A stretch of 62,833 nucleotides of DNA from Branchiostoma floridae (lineage: Eukaryota > Chordata > Leptocardii > Amphioxiformes > Branchiostomatidae), in assembly GCF_000003815.2 (NCBI RefSeq), contig NC_049990.1:20662015-20724847 (forward strand). The letters are read 5' to 3'. Under the pieces are notes generated by a model. That model saw only the letters and a program-made list of their open reading frames with translations, was not told where the DNA came from and made no database searches. Within the stretch, counting starts at the first letter, position 1. Every line of letters begins with the position of its first letter. The translations under genes were made by a program, and so were the position numbers. This document shows, one piece after another, positions 1 through 10,754 of the stretch.

Positions 1-825
1 AAGGGTTGTGATGGTAACACGCGCCCCTCGGGATGTCGATTGTTAACCGTGATCCCTCGGGACGGGAGGGTTAAGCCGTGTGTTTTTACTGTGATTACCG
101 GACGCTTTCCCGACTTTACAATCCTTTATTCCTTTGTTGGAAGCCAAACAAACTGGGTGAAACTGTGCAATCTTGTATGTCAATATCGTCGTTTTAGACT
201 TCTCAATGGTTTTGTGCTTCTTTCATTTTCTGTTTGTATTATGATTTACAGGTGCTCTAAACAGGTGTTTTCAAAAGGCCTGGTATTTTATTTTGCTAGA
301 AAAAGATTTGAAGTCTGCATTCATGCTTTCATAAAAATGACATTGTAGTACTGTATTGTAGTACTTCTAGTTCTATTAAAGCAGTAACTGAGTAAGTGAA
401 ACTGAAGGAATATGTACCAAAAGTGGCAGGTGGCTGTGTGGCCCAATCTAATATTTTTCTTTTCTTTTCGTGTTACTGACTGAAACTGTACAAGCCTTTG
501 AACTAGCATGTAACCTCTTTATTGTATCTTTTATCAAATTGGACAATGTGAAAGAATAGCCCCATATGGCCAACAGTCATTAAAAGTAAGGAAAATTGCA
601 GGTAGATATACTCGTTTTTCAGCTGGGGTATTGAAGTAAGGTATTGTCACATGGAGAACAAAGAGATGGATTAGAGGAATTAAATGCTAATCTAGTCCTG
701 AAGACAATAGGAATATGTAGATTTGGGTGACCATTCTTGTAGAAGATGCCGCTATAGAAATATTCGAGTGAAGCCTACTGTGTGTAACATATTGGACTAT
801 GTATAAAAGTGTGAACTGTACAGAT
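1..825. other. No gene recognised
   Basis: A CG-richer start (CCCTCGGGA words, 25-75) gives way to A+T-rich DNA without recognisable coding or repeat content. Confidence 0.5.
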
Positions 826-1190
826 CAGGGTTGTAGCCAGCACCCGTCCTTCAGTCCTTTGAAGGAATTTTGCAGCTGGGGACAGAAAATTTTTTTTGCC
901 CATTCCGTCCTCTGTAATGGCCAAAAACTATATGTAAAGTCAGTAAAGATATAAAAAAACTGCCTTCTTGTATAATTTTTCACCAAAACAGATGAACAGC
1001 TAAGTGTACCAGCAAAATCTACACCTCAAAATGCTGGAAATTGGGTTTCATAGGGTTTAGATTTCAAAATTTTTCAGGGGAGTATGCCCCCGGATCCCCT
1101 TAGGAACGTTATGCCTTCGGCTCGACGTCTCGTTCTTTCTGATTCAAAATCGAGGGGACTGAAAATGATTTCAGGCTGGCTACAACCCTG
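826..1190. mobile_element. hAT-like non-autonomous element (family H), perfect 8-bp duplication
   Basis: Inverted ends CAGGGTTGTAGCCAGC and GCTGGCTACAACCCTG bound 365 bp. The flanks carry an exact 8-bp target duplication, GTACAGAT (818-825 and 1,191-1,198). End sequence and 8-bp duplication are the hAT pattern. There is no transposase ORF. Confidence 0.9.
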
Positions 1191-1198
1191 GTACAGAT

Positions 1199-3949
1199 GT
1201 ATGGTGTGCTGTATTTTGGCTTCATAATGATTATTGAAGATAATATGTAGATTAATTTTGCAGCTATGTTTTATAGGTTGAGGGTTCTGTTTTCTGTTGG
1301 AACCACCTATATGCAAAATGTGTAAGAAAGCTTTGCTATTTCTGTTTTGTTCATTTTAAGGCTAACAGTTCATATACAGTCCAAACCCCCCAAGAGGATT
1401 GATAAAACTTGGTCTATGTGGACAGGTGGTCGTTGTGTATAATATGTGGAAAATTATGTAAGGGCCACCAAAAATATAAAGTAGAGTATACTTATTCTTC
1501 AAGCTGCCAAAAAGTGCTCACATTTGGCAGAATGGTCCGAGTAATAAGTGTAGTATCGGAGGTCACTTGTACAGGTATTATGTTTGTGTTTTTCACATGG
1601 AATTTATTTTTTCATGGAAATCTTGTTCAAAGCTTTTACTCTATTTTCACCTGTCTTTAATAATAGCTCTTCTGATTTTAAGATTTCCTTGGTTTTAACC
1701 TATTGTGAGGTCCCGACCAAGAGCTTATTACCAGTACGACAAGGCAAAATGGGTGGTGTATTCTACTGTAGGGATTATATAAGGCCTCAATTACCATAAC
1801 TGGAGCCCCTGTAGGTTAGGGGTCAAGTAATTACCTGGAAATGAGTCTGTTCTCTTGTCCAGGGCAGTGTGGGGGCGGGGCATAATGACTAATTTGTGAT
1901 TAGTTGCCATATGGGACTAATGAATGAGTCCAACTGGGAAGAAGTAGAAAATTTACTTGAGGTTGAAAGTCTTGGATGATAGTTTCACTTTGATCAGGGG
2001 TATTTTTATGTAGCTACTACTTTGCCATGTAGTTTACTTTTGTGTTACTGATATTCTATTTCCCTATCACTAGTATCAGTATCTGAAGATGATTATCATC
2101 GTCATATTCCTAATCAAAATAGACAAACCATTGATCACAAAACATATCTTATCTCCACCATAACTAAAAAGCGAGAAGTTGAATTTATCTAACGCTAAGT
2201 AATAGATAGATGATGGGCGTGGCTTGATTATGTGAAATAGGGGTTGCCCCACCCACAAGGGGGTTCCTTTAACACCCGAGGCGAATCTTCAACATGTCTT
2301 GTTGTGACCTGTACTTAGCCCGGTGTGGCAAAAACGTGCAATAAAGGTCTTCATTCAATAATGTAGACTTTTGGTAGTTAATGCTCATATATTGAATCTA
2401 CACTGATCGGTCAATGATGATATTTTGCATGGTATCGTATTATCAAAGAAGTCAGTTTTGTTTTCAATCTAGCTGTACTTTCATAATTCATTGTACAATG
2501 GTGGCCCAGATATGCCACTCATATTTGCTGCTACCATTCAGTTGATTAAAAATAAAATGTCTGGTATAGTTTTTGGCTGAAGAATATGTTGTATAATTTA
2601 TAAAACAAGTTTACCTGACTGTCCACAATGCAGACTTATTACTTTTGCTCATTTTTGCTATCTTTGTTGTCCATTTTTATAACCTGAAGTTGAAACCTTG
2701 CCTACAAAATTGTTTCACTTTCAACCATGGTTTTATTGTCATTCATGAATGTGTTAAGACATTCATTGTATCAAATTCCTCTTTACTGAATCAGTGATAT
2801 TGATAGAATAGAACAGCTGTCCAAAATCTTTTTCTATGATGTTTGCCCTTTAACCTATCCATATGCAATATGAGCTCCCAGACCACAATTCATCAATATC
2901 TCATAATCTATAAGAAGGTCGATAGCTCGCCCATTTTTTCTAGGCAGCGGGGATGGTAATGTAGAGTTTTTTGATGATTCAGAGCTTAATATTCCCAGTA
3001 GTATTGTTAAGCCACTTGTTTTAGACAAAGGAATTAGTGTTGTAAGGGAATGATTCATACAGAGAGGCACCATTGATGGCATTTTTAGGGAGGGGCAAAA
3101 TCTATGAATCAAAATTACAAGAATATTTTGGGTCCTTTAATTCTAGCTATGGATTTGCTGTAGTATCTGTGCATATGTTAGATAACATACATTGTAAGAA
3201 GGCAAAATCTTTTCTTTTGTAAATTATTCTTTCTGTTCATTTTCCAAACACGGTACACATAAAGAAAACTAAATACTGAAAGACATATGATAGAAAATTG
3301 CAAGATTACAATACTGCTACTACACATGTACTACTACACAGAAAATGATAAATAAAACCAGAAAAACAATGAGGATAATGTATAGAGAAAGCATCAGATG
3401 TATTATGTTATTCACTAAGCCAAAATCTTTGTAAATGTATGAATAAGAAAATGGCCTAAAAACAAAATTTGCTTCCGAAATTCGTTTTGAAGAATTGATG
3501 ATTCACTCGCCAATGCCTGCTGACCTGAATGGTTACACAGGTGAATCTGGTGCTATGTTCGGTATGGGGGTTAGCAGGTCACAGGCTCTGGAATTCTGGG
3601 AATGGCATGGATGAGATGCCGGGGCGACGCCCCACCAAGATAAATCCCCGCAGAAGTCCGCGGGACACGCCCCTCTGGAAGCAACAGCAAGGTCTGAAGA
3701 ATTCCTGACCACATTCCTAATATTTCAGGAGGAGCATATTTTCTATCAAGTGTCAATGTTGTGAGCTCTTGTTTTGAAAACACATTTTGTCCCAATTATG
3801 ACTGATACCACATTACATGCATTACCCATATCAAAAGTATCATGATTTTATGAAATGATAGAACATTACATAATGTCATATACCAGAAAATGCTGTAAAA
3901 ATTCTTTTAATGTCTGGAAGTAAAAGTGCATTCGTAACTTTGAACAAGT
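1199..3949. other. Apart from a possible retroelement tail (2,170-2,375), nothing recognised
   Basis: A+T-rich unique DNA with scattered short frames. A GC-richer patch at 3,580-3,680 (GGGGCGACGCCCCACC) has no coding resemblance. Confidence 0.5.
2170..2375 (+). repeat. Possible retroelement 3' end or LTR fragment
   Basis: GATGGGCGTGGCTTGATTAT, CCCACCCACAAGGGGG and then GTGCAATAAAGGTCTTCATTCAATAA look like the tail of a transposed transcript with a polyadenylation signal. No reverse-transcriptase coding sequence is nearby. Confidence 0.3.
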
Positions 3950-4800
3950 TGTTTTTGTTATAAATATTGGCCATATGCTAATTTTAGTAAAATATAAAAC
4001 TGCAATATTACAAAAAAATGGCATTACTCTAGTGACTTGACTTGGTTCTTTGTGACATAGTATCCCATATATCCATCCATGTGTTGTATGTATTAAACTT
4101 CTAGTCAACTAATTTGCTAATTTCAGTAAAACATAAAACTGCTTCAATATTGGATATAGGAGAATTCTTGTACACAACCAAAATTAAACTTACTTGCTTA
4201 CGTTTCGGTGTCTATGCTTTAATATTACAAAAATGGCATTACATTTGTGACTTGACTTGTTTCTTTGTGACATAGTACCCCATATATCCATCCATGTACA
4301 GTAGATATATTAAACTTCTAGTCAACCTGAACTAGGAAAGGTTTTCTAGGCACCTTGCCATCCTAGTGGTGCGCCGACTCCCAGTAATTTCAGTAAAACA
4401 TAAAACTGCTTCAACATTACCTCCCAAAAATGGCATTACATTTGTGACTTGACTTGTTTCTTTGTGACATAGTAGTGACGTAGTAATAGTACCCCATTTA
4501 TCCATCCATGTACAGTATATACTAGTATATTAAACTTCTAGTCAACCTGAACTACGAAATGTTTCTAGGCACCTTGACTTTGTATGCATTAAACTTCTTG
4601 TCAACTGAATGCTAATTTTAGTAAAACATAAAACTGCTTTAATATTACATAAAATAACATCATTCTTGAGGCTTGACTTATTCCTTTGTGACATAGTACC
4701 CCATATATCCATCCACGCACAGTATATATATTAAACTTCTAGTCAACCTGAACTAGGAAAGGTTTTCTAGGCACCTTGCCATCCTAGCGGTGCGCTGTGC
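3950..4800. repeat. Irregular tandem repeat, about 200-bp units
   Basis: Four units are anchored by GACTTGACTT near 4,034, 4,250, 4,446 and 4,672. Each carries TTTGTGACATAGTA.CCCAT, ATCCATCCATG and TTAAACTTCTAGTCAAC, and AGTAAAACATAAAACTGCTT precedes most. CCTGAACTAGGAAAGG..TTCTAGGCACC recurs at about 4,328, 4,547 and 4,749. Confidence 0.85.
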
Positions 4801-5158
4801 CTCCCTGTACAATATTCCCAGGGCCCTGTGCTGCCATTCTAACTTGAGCGTGGTGACATGAGGAAGGGAAGATGATGTATGTGGTGTCAGGCTATAATTC
4901 ACCCATCTCATATGGAGCTGTTCCATGGATGTGGGGAGACTGGCAATGAGATGTCTTGGTGTTGACTGTGAGGCATTCCTGTAGTCTGTCTTCTGTCAGA
5001 CCTACCGCAGCTTTGGTTGGCACTGTCTCTCTCTTTAAGTTGTACTCTTCTCCTAAGGTCGATAAAGTGTGTGTGAAAGCCACAGGCCTCTCTACAGCAT
5101 CAATCCTTCCGTCTCTGGGTGGAATTTTGCTTCCATGGATGTACCAAAAATTCAACCA
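4801..5158. other. Nothing recognised; opposing short frames
   Basis: Both strands are open for 77-107 codons at 4,892-5,215. The words GTGTGTGAAAGCC..A and AAAATTCAACCA recur near 9,884-9,950, so it is more likely repeat DNA than a gene. Confidence 0.4.
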
Positions 5159-5285
5159 CAGGGCTCGAAATTCTTTTTTCTGCAGGTAATATTGAAAATT
5201 ACCTGCACCAGACAAACTTCACCTGCACCACTCTGAATTTAGGAAGTATGGATCATACTAAAATTGTTGAGGAACCATAGCATTC
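5159..5285. mobile_element. Family B element, end fragment
   Basis: It starts CAGGGCTCGAAAT and contains the family B run TGCAGGTAA, ACCTGCACCAGACAA and CACTCTGAATTTAGGAAGTA. It loses similarity at about 5,285 before the gap, so only one end is present. Confidence 0.75.
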
Positions 5286-5362
5286 TTTTACTGGGTTACA
5301 CTTAATACTATAATTAAGGGTTAATGCCCCGGCCCGAGGTGTATATGGTGAGATAATCCCTG

Positions 5363-5462
5363 NNNNNNNNNNNNNNNNNNNNNNNNNNNNNNNNNNNNNN
5401 NNNNNNNNNNNNNNNNNNNNNNNNNNNNNNNNNNNNNNNNNNNNNNNNNNNNNNNNNNNNNN
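5363..5462. other. Assembly gap, 100 N
   Basis: This is a conventional unsized gap between family B DNA on the left and the recombinase-derived tandem array on the right. Confidence 1.
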
Positions 5463-5492
5463 ATACATACATCCTTTATTCAAGACTTCCAA

Positions 5493-6990
5493 GGCTTAAC
5501 ATAATGACAAATTCCCTTCTGCTGGGACACGTGTGCTGCTATTCAATCCTAAGTTATAGTTGTACATATCAATAAATTTGAAGGAATGTGAACAGTAATA
5601 ATGTTTGGATCAAGGTCGGTTTCAAGGCTTTAAATACTAACAAAGATGTTAATTCATTATGTTACTTGTTAAATGCAACTGGACCATCACAATAGACTTG
5701 GTCCCCATGTAACTCTAACATGGACTGCACACTGTACAAAGCATTCCTTTCTGCTGGGACACGTGTGCTGCTATTCAATCCTAAATTATAGTTGTACATA
5801 TGCAATAAATTTGAAGGAATGTGAACAGTAATAATGTTTGGATCAAGGTCGGTTTCAAGGCTTTAAATACTAACAAAGATGTTAATTCATTATGTTACTT
5901 GTTAAATGCAACTGGACCATCACAATAGACTTGGTCCCCATGTAACTCTAACATGGACTGCACACTGTACAAAGCATTCCATTCTGCTGGGACACGAGTT
6001 TGCTATTCAATCCTAAATTATAGTTACACATTTAGAAAAAATGATATTCAATCAATTTGAACAAGACATTTTAACATTACGTAATGTTTGGATCTAGTTC
6101 AGTTCTAAGGCTTTAAATATAATAAATACATCAATTAACTATATTATTTGAAGTTGAATGCAACTGGACCATTAAAGTGGACTTGGCCACCAAATAACTG
6201 TGCCATAGATTGCAGACTGTAGGAAGCATTCCATTCTGCTGGGACACGTGTGTTGCTATTCAAACCTATGTTATAGTTATACATTTAAAAAAGATGATAT
6301 TCAATCAATTTGAACAAGACATTTTAACATTACGTAATGTTTGGATCTTGTTCAGTTCTAAGGCTTTAAATATAACAAATATATGTGCACATCAATTATC
6401 TATTTACTTGAAGTTGAATGCAACTGGACCATTAAAGTGGACTTGGCCACCAAATAACTGTGCCATAGATTGCAGACTGTAGGAAGCATTCCATTCTGCT
6501 GGGACACGTGTGTTGCTATTCAAACCTATGTTATAGTTATACATTTAGAAAAATGATATTCAATCAATTTGAACAAGACATTTTAACATTACGTAATGTT
6601 TGGATATAGTTCAGTTCTAAGGCTTTAAATATAATAAATACATCAATTAACTATATTATTTGAAGTTGAATGCAACTGGACCATTAAAGTGGACTTGGCC
6701 ACCAAATAACTGTGCCATAGATTGCAGACTGTAGGAAGCATTCCATTCTGCTGGGACACGTGTGTTGCTATTCAAACCTATGATATAGTTACACATTTAA
6801 AAAAGATGATATTCAATCAATTTGAACAAGACATTTTAACATTACGTAATGTTTGGATCTTGTTCAGTTCTAAGGCTTTAAATATAACAAATATATGTGC
6901 ACATCAATTATCTATTTACTTGAAGTTGAATGCAACTGGACCATTAAAGTGGACTTGGCCACCAAATAACTGTGCCATAGATTGCAGACT
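5493..6990. repeat. Tandem array, 233-260-bp units, derived from the 3' end of the recombinase exon
   Basis: About six units start at roughly 5,493, 5,725, 5,958, 6,211, 6,471 and 6,723, with the final one entering the coding exon at about 6,983. The later units alternate between a 260-bp and a 252-bp type (6,211 and 6,723 alike; 5,958 and 6,471 alike), a dimeric higher-order pattern. Each unit contains, on the minus strand, a copy of the last about 28 codons of the recombinase gene with its stop, plus about 170 bp of 3' flank. The noncoding array therefore arose by tandem duplication of the gene's end. A possible polyadenylation signal (AATAAA, minus) lies just beyond it near 5,475. Confidence 0.85.
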
Positions 6991-8399
6991 GTAGGAAGCA
7001 TTCCTTTCTCCCGGAGCACGTGTGTCGATACCAGTCTGTCGCGGCACAGACTGCAGACTGCCGGAATCATTCCTTTCTCCTGGAGCACGTGTGTCGATAC
7101 CAGCCGGTCGCGGCACAGATTGTAGACTGCAGGAAGCATTCCCTTCTGGAGCACGTGTGTCGATACCAGTCTGTCGCGGCACAGACTGCAGACTGCCGGA
7201 ATCATTCCTTTCTCCTGGAGCACGTGTGTCGATACCAGCCGGTCGCGGCACAGATTGCAGACTGCAGGAAGCATTCCCTTCTGGAGCACGTGTGTCGATA
7301 CCAGTCTGTCGCGGCACAGACTGCAGACTGCCGGAATCATTCCTTTCTCCTGGAGCACGTGTGTCGATACCAGCCGGTCGCGGCACAGATTGCAGACTGC
7401 AGGAAGCATTCTCTTCTCCTGGGGCACATGTGTTAGGAGAGTCTACATCAAGCGCTGCTCCTAGTGCACTGGAACAATCTTTTTTCTGCTTGTCAGTTGA
7501 ATCATGAGTGTATTTTCTTATTGACGACTCATTTCGGTGGCCGGATATGCTCATGATTACTCTTGCTTCAAACCCGGCCTGGTCTAGTGCCTGAATAGCC
7601 GTAACCCTGACACTGTGGTTAGTGTAGGGTTTGCTTAACCCCGCAGCCCGAGAAATGTCGCGCATCATTGAACCAAGCTTGTTATGGCCTAAAGGTTGAC
7701 CATAGTACCACTCGGCATTGGTCTCTGGCTTCCACTGTAGATTTGGTCTCTGGAACAGGTATGGACAGCTGTTTTTCAGCTTACTACAGTACAGTTCAAA
7801 CACCTGCACTGGGCAGGGACGCGTGTTATTGGGAGAAGCATACAGTCTTTGTGTTGGCTGAGCATCGCCGGATAGATGCCCAGGGTGATTCTTTTGGTGC
7901 TCGTTGTACTTCAAAGTGTAGTACTTCTTTCCTCCGTCCATGTGGGCTACAAAGTCATTCTTTTGAAAGTTTCTGAGGTTTTCCCTGCCTCGTCTACACA
8001 GGTAATACGCAAGGTAGAAGTATACAAGACGTTGGAGAGCCAATGGGTTATCAACACTCAAAATCTTTGTTTCAAACATCTTTCTTAGATCGCTTGCCAG
8101 GATGGGTGGATAACTCTTGCAAGTGTCCTTGCCATCTCTCTTCAGTTGCTTAAGCACTCCGATGTACAGATTATTAGCTGCTTGGAACTCCTTATCTTTC
8201 AAAATGTTGTACTTGCAGTGGTAGGGTGGTCCTGTGAGGTGGCGGTGAATGGCTGCTCTCAAACATGCATAAGATGCCTTAGCATATGGGGTACCGTCAT
8301 CTTTGCGCACCTCTCCATAGAACTGTCTCAGTAGACCTGCCAACTCCTCAGGTGGTAGCTGCTCAAATGCTGTGTCATGGTCTCGTTCCTGTAGCCATG
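6916..8399 (-). CDS. Crypton-type (DUF3504) tyrosine recombinase, exon 2 (catalytic domain and repeat tail)
   Basis: This is the second and last coding exon of a 574-codon gene. Its acceptor, read on the minus strand, is ..ATTTCAG at 8,400-8,406, and it ends at TAA (6,916-6,918). It carries residues 81-574. Residues about 81-200 match the helical N-terminal part of KIAA1958/ZMYM/QRICH1-like proteins (AWLQERD, PPEELAGLLRQFYGEVRK). The catalytic part follows: Arg in CRRGREN (about R217), Lys in EHQKNHPG (about K250), H342 and R345 in NHSVRVT, H368 in SGHR, and the Tyr nucleophile in IRKY (Y377). This full set suggests an active DNA strand-exchange enzyme. The known domesticated relatives in vertebrates are, as I recall, catalytically degenerate. 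From about residue 410 the tail is six alternating 23- and 22-residue repeats (SLQSVPRPAGIDTRAP / SLQSVPRQTGIDTRAP) plus a divergent seventh. What is not known: whether it is a mobile Crypton copy or a resident gene; I saw no terminal repeats that would define an element. Confidence 0.85.
6990..7437. repeat. Coding minisatellite, 135-bp dimer (69 + 66 bp)
   Basis: Six units of alternating 69 and 66 bp lie inside exon 2, so the repeat length stays a multiple of three. Units carry the shared core GCACGTGTGTCGATACCA on the plus strand. The two monomer types are nearly identical between dimers, which indicates recent amplification or homogenisation. All six retain an open frame. Confidence 0.9.
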
Positions 8400-8953
8400 C
8401 TGAAATGACAATTTACAAAAGTCTTAATATTTATTTCCACTTCATTCAGTATTTTTTAGGCTGTTGTCATTGATGTTATTTTTTTTTTCTAGCTTGTCGA
8501 TGGAAAATAGCTGCTCAAATAGCCATTTAAGGCACGGGAGGACCTAAGGTCTAAGGTTTCTTGCCTACGATAAATATATGTGAACATATCACGTTATATC
8601 AACAGTAAACTCAGCTATAATTTTGCTGGAAAATTAAAAATTCATCTGGAGTATCATTTGCAGCCATTAGGTAGGAGTATAATTTGCAGCCATTAGGTAC
8701 CCAAATTCCCATGCGGTGCATTTCCTAAATACCTAAACTTGTATTGCATAATATTTGTGCTAATCATGCAGAAAAATGGCTCATTATGCTAGTTCTCTAT
8801 CTATCATCAAGATACATGTATACTTATTTTCAAACGTTACTCCGACCCCCCTCCCCACATGGCTCTCATTCACTGAACAAATAAATGTAAAGCATTTATA
8901 AGTATGTATTTCTATTTTTGCTTATTTTTTTACGTCGGAAAAAAGATACTCAC
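8400..8953 (-). other. Intron of the recombinase gene
   Basis: This 554-bp GT-AG intron is A+T-rich and has no coding content. A short direct repeat (TTTGCAGCCATTAGGTA at about 8,658 and 8,683) is the only structure I noticed. An intron inside a recombinase gene argues for host-gene-like processing, though eukaryotic Cryptons can also carry introns. Confidence 0.7.
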
Positions 8954-9194
8954 CTTTGAAAATCTTGACGCCCCACCTAGTAGACTTCTCGGTGGTTTTC
9001 TCCACCCTTCCCCCTTCTATCTCGTCCAGTTGTTCTCCATCTAAAGTCGCGAAGCGGGCAGTGGTGTTCTCCGCTGCGCCTTCAGGTTCTGGCTGCTGTT
9101 CAGGTTCTGTTTCGGCCTCCCAGGGCCTCAACAACGCGTCAAGATCTCTCTCAGATACCTCTTCCACGTAGAACTGCGGTACCTCGCCGTCCAT
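8954..9194 (-). CDS. Crypton-type recombinase, exon 1 (acidic N-terminus)
   Basis: This is the first coding exon, 80 codons plus one base. I chose the ATG at 9,194 (MDGEVPQFYVEEVSERD..) because the protein from there is acidic and Pro/Glu-rich, like the leader of KIAA1958-like proteins. The upstream in-frame Met at 9,380 would add a hydrophobic stretch that looks like translated 5' UTR. The donor on the minus strand is AAAG|GTGAGT at 8,954/8,953. Splicing to 8,399 gives ..WGVKIFK-A-WLQERDHD.., which reads through as the conserved opening of the DUF3504-type fold. That in-phase join is the main support for this gene model. Exon 1 contains no recognised domain; its acidic stretch (about residues 10-65) could be a partner-binding or activation segment, but this is a guess. 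Confidence 0.75.
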
Positions 9195-9330
9195 AGCCGA
9201 CAGAAACGACGAAAATACCAACAAAAAGCTCACAAACTTGCGGTTCGAATGCAAAAAAAAGATGGCGTCCAGCAAAAATAAAATCGTCCGATATCTGGAT
9301 CTGCGGTGACGTAATGAAACAGACCACTTT
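9195..9330 (-). promoter_or_regulatory. Probable promoter / 5' UTR of the recombinase gene
   Basis: The 130 bases upstream of the chosen ATG are richer in CG than their surroundings. They contain an AAGATGGCG word at 9,259-9,267 (YY1-like, commonly near start sites) and TGACGTAA at 9,307-9,314 (CRE/ATF-like). No TATA box is evident. The transcription start cannot be placed from sequence alone. Confidence 0.4.
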
Positions 9331-9514
9331 TGGCGGGGGTGTTGTAAATCTGTTTTAATCTTTTTCAGTTTAAATATCATTTATATCTATTAATTGTGTT
9401 GTAGTTTAACATAAATTGTTCGAAATAAAGTACAATACGCTGTTTAATAGATATAATCGATAAATACGTAACACTAGTATTAGCGTCCTGTCCCCTCTAT
9501 AATGGTGCGGTCCA

Positions 9515-9550
9515 AAAAGTGGGCGGTTATTCTAATAACCGCCCACTTTT
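9515..9550. repeat. Perfect 17-bp inverted repeat with 2-bp spacer
   Basis: AAAAGTGGGCGGTTATT (9,515-9,531), CT, then its exact complement (9,534-9,550) form a perfect hairpin or dyad about 320 bp upstream of the recombinase ATG. An inverted CCAAT box (GATTGGTCA) follows at 9,591. It may be a dimeric protein site, a small fold-back remnant or a cruciform-prone site. Confidence 0.6.
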
Positions 9551-9610
9551 CAGGTTACGGCCTGATAACCCATAGGAAATGGGGGCCTCTGATTGGTCAA
9601 CTCCATCTGG

Positions 9611-9801
9611 CTATATGATAATAGGTGGTAAGAGTCAATGCAGCTAGTAACGATCCACATACACCTACATTATAGGACATTCATGTATAAAACCCAGTAC
9701 ATGGACCAGTGCAGGTTAGGCGCAGGTAGACACCAGAAATACCTGCACAACTCAATTTTACTTGCACTAACCTGCATATGCAGGTGGTATTTTGAGCCCT
9801 G
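9611..9801. mobile_element. Family B element, half copy
   Basis: This is the right half only. It reads from AATAGGTGGTAAGAGTCAAT through AACCTGCATATGCAGG to the terminus TTTGAGCCCTG. The left half is absent, so it is a truncated insertion. Confidence 0.75.
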
Positions 9802-10102
9802 AACCATCTTGTCTACCTTGATAGAAATTGAAGCTTGACATGGCCGTCAACAGTACCTTTTCCAAATCAAATGTCGCTAGTGAGTGTGTGAAAGCCGCAA
9901 AGCCGAAAGAATTTTGCTTCTACTTCTAGGGACACAGCAAAAATTCAACCATCTTGTTTACCATGACAGACAGAAATTGAAACTTGACATTGTTGTCAAT
10001 AGTGCCACATAGCCTTTGAACAAATGGAGACAAAGCCATTTGAAATGTTCCCCTCATATGTGGGAAATAGCATTTCAAGGCTTTAACTTGTCCAAAGGAG
10101 CA

Positions 10103-10303
10103 TAACGCTAGTTCACCTTTATCTGCGGGGTAACCTATATCCGTTGTTAAAAAATCGGTATTCTGGAATATCAAGCAAACTCCAACATTTTGAAAATGTT
10201 ACAATTTAAAACCAACGCCGGCATCATAATCATATACCCTAATTACCCCGTTTTTAAAACAACAGATATAGGTTACCCCACGGATATAGGTGAACTAGCA
10301 TTA
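10103..10303. mobile_element. Family A fold-back MITE, copy 1
   Basis: Ends TAACGCTAGTTCACCTTTAT and GGTGAACTAGCATTA are inverted, and the arms continue inward over GGTAACCTATATCCGTTG. Its right third was later duplicated in tandem. Confidence 0.9.
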
Positions 10304-10583
10304 CGCCTATGCCTCCTAGATTTCTCACTTTGTTCCATCAAACAACTCCAGTAGATGGAGAAGATATAGAACTTGAAAAGCCCCGGCGAAAGGCCAAAGT
10401 TGTAGAACTTCTAGAAGAACGTTTTAAGAACAACGGATATAGGATACCCCACGGATATAGGAGAACTAGCATTACCCCTAGGCCTCCTAGATTTCTCACT
10501 TTGTTCTGTCAAACAACTCCAGTAGACAGAGAAGATGTAGAACTGGAAGAAACCCTGGTGAAAGGCCAGAGTTGTAGAAGATA
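10252..10583. repeat. 172-bp tandem duplication including the end of a family A element
   Basis: 10,252-10,423 and 10,424-10,583 are the same sequence at an offset of 172 bp. Each begins in the right arm of the fold-back MITE (ACAACRGATATAGG) and continues through TGCCTCCTAGATTTCTCAC, CTCCAGTAGA and AAAGGCCARAGTTGTAGAA. A short open frame spans both copies, but it has no family resemblance and starts inside the MITE. Confidence 0.85.
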
Positions 10584-10754
10584 AACTCCAGGCACCATGC
10601 AGAGTTGATGAATGTAGTGGTTGAGTGCTGTAGGGAGAGGTTGTTGACTTTACCCACATGGCATGAGACAAGGTGTTTTACTGTGTACTGACAAGGAAGG
10701 GGGTTCTTATCTGTGGTTCCTAACAGTGTGCTCGTCAGCAGAAAAAGGTTTTCT

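Noticed and set aside
4892-5215. 107-codon frame on the minus strand
   Set aside because: Overlaps the family B end, has an opposing frame of similar length, and words from it recur near 9.9 kb; likely repeat-derived.
6912-7507. Cys-rich repeat proteins on either strand in 6,912-7,507
   Set aside because: They are other-frame shadows of the coding minisatellite of the recombinase exon.
10309-10584. 91-codon frame with repeated PPRFLTLF.QTTPVD
   Set aside because: It is the translation of a 172-bp tandem duplication that starts inside a fold-back MITE; not a gene.
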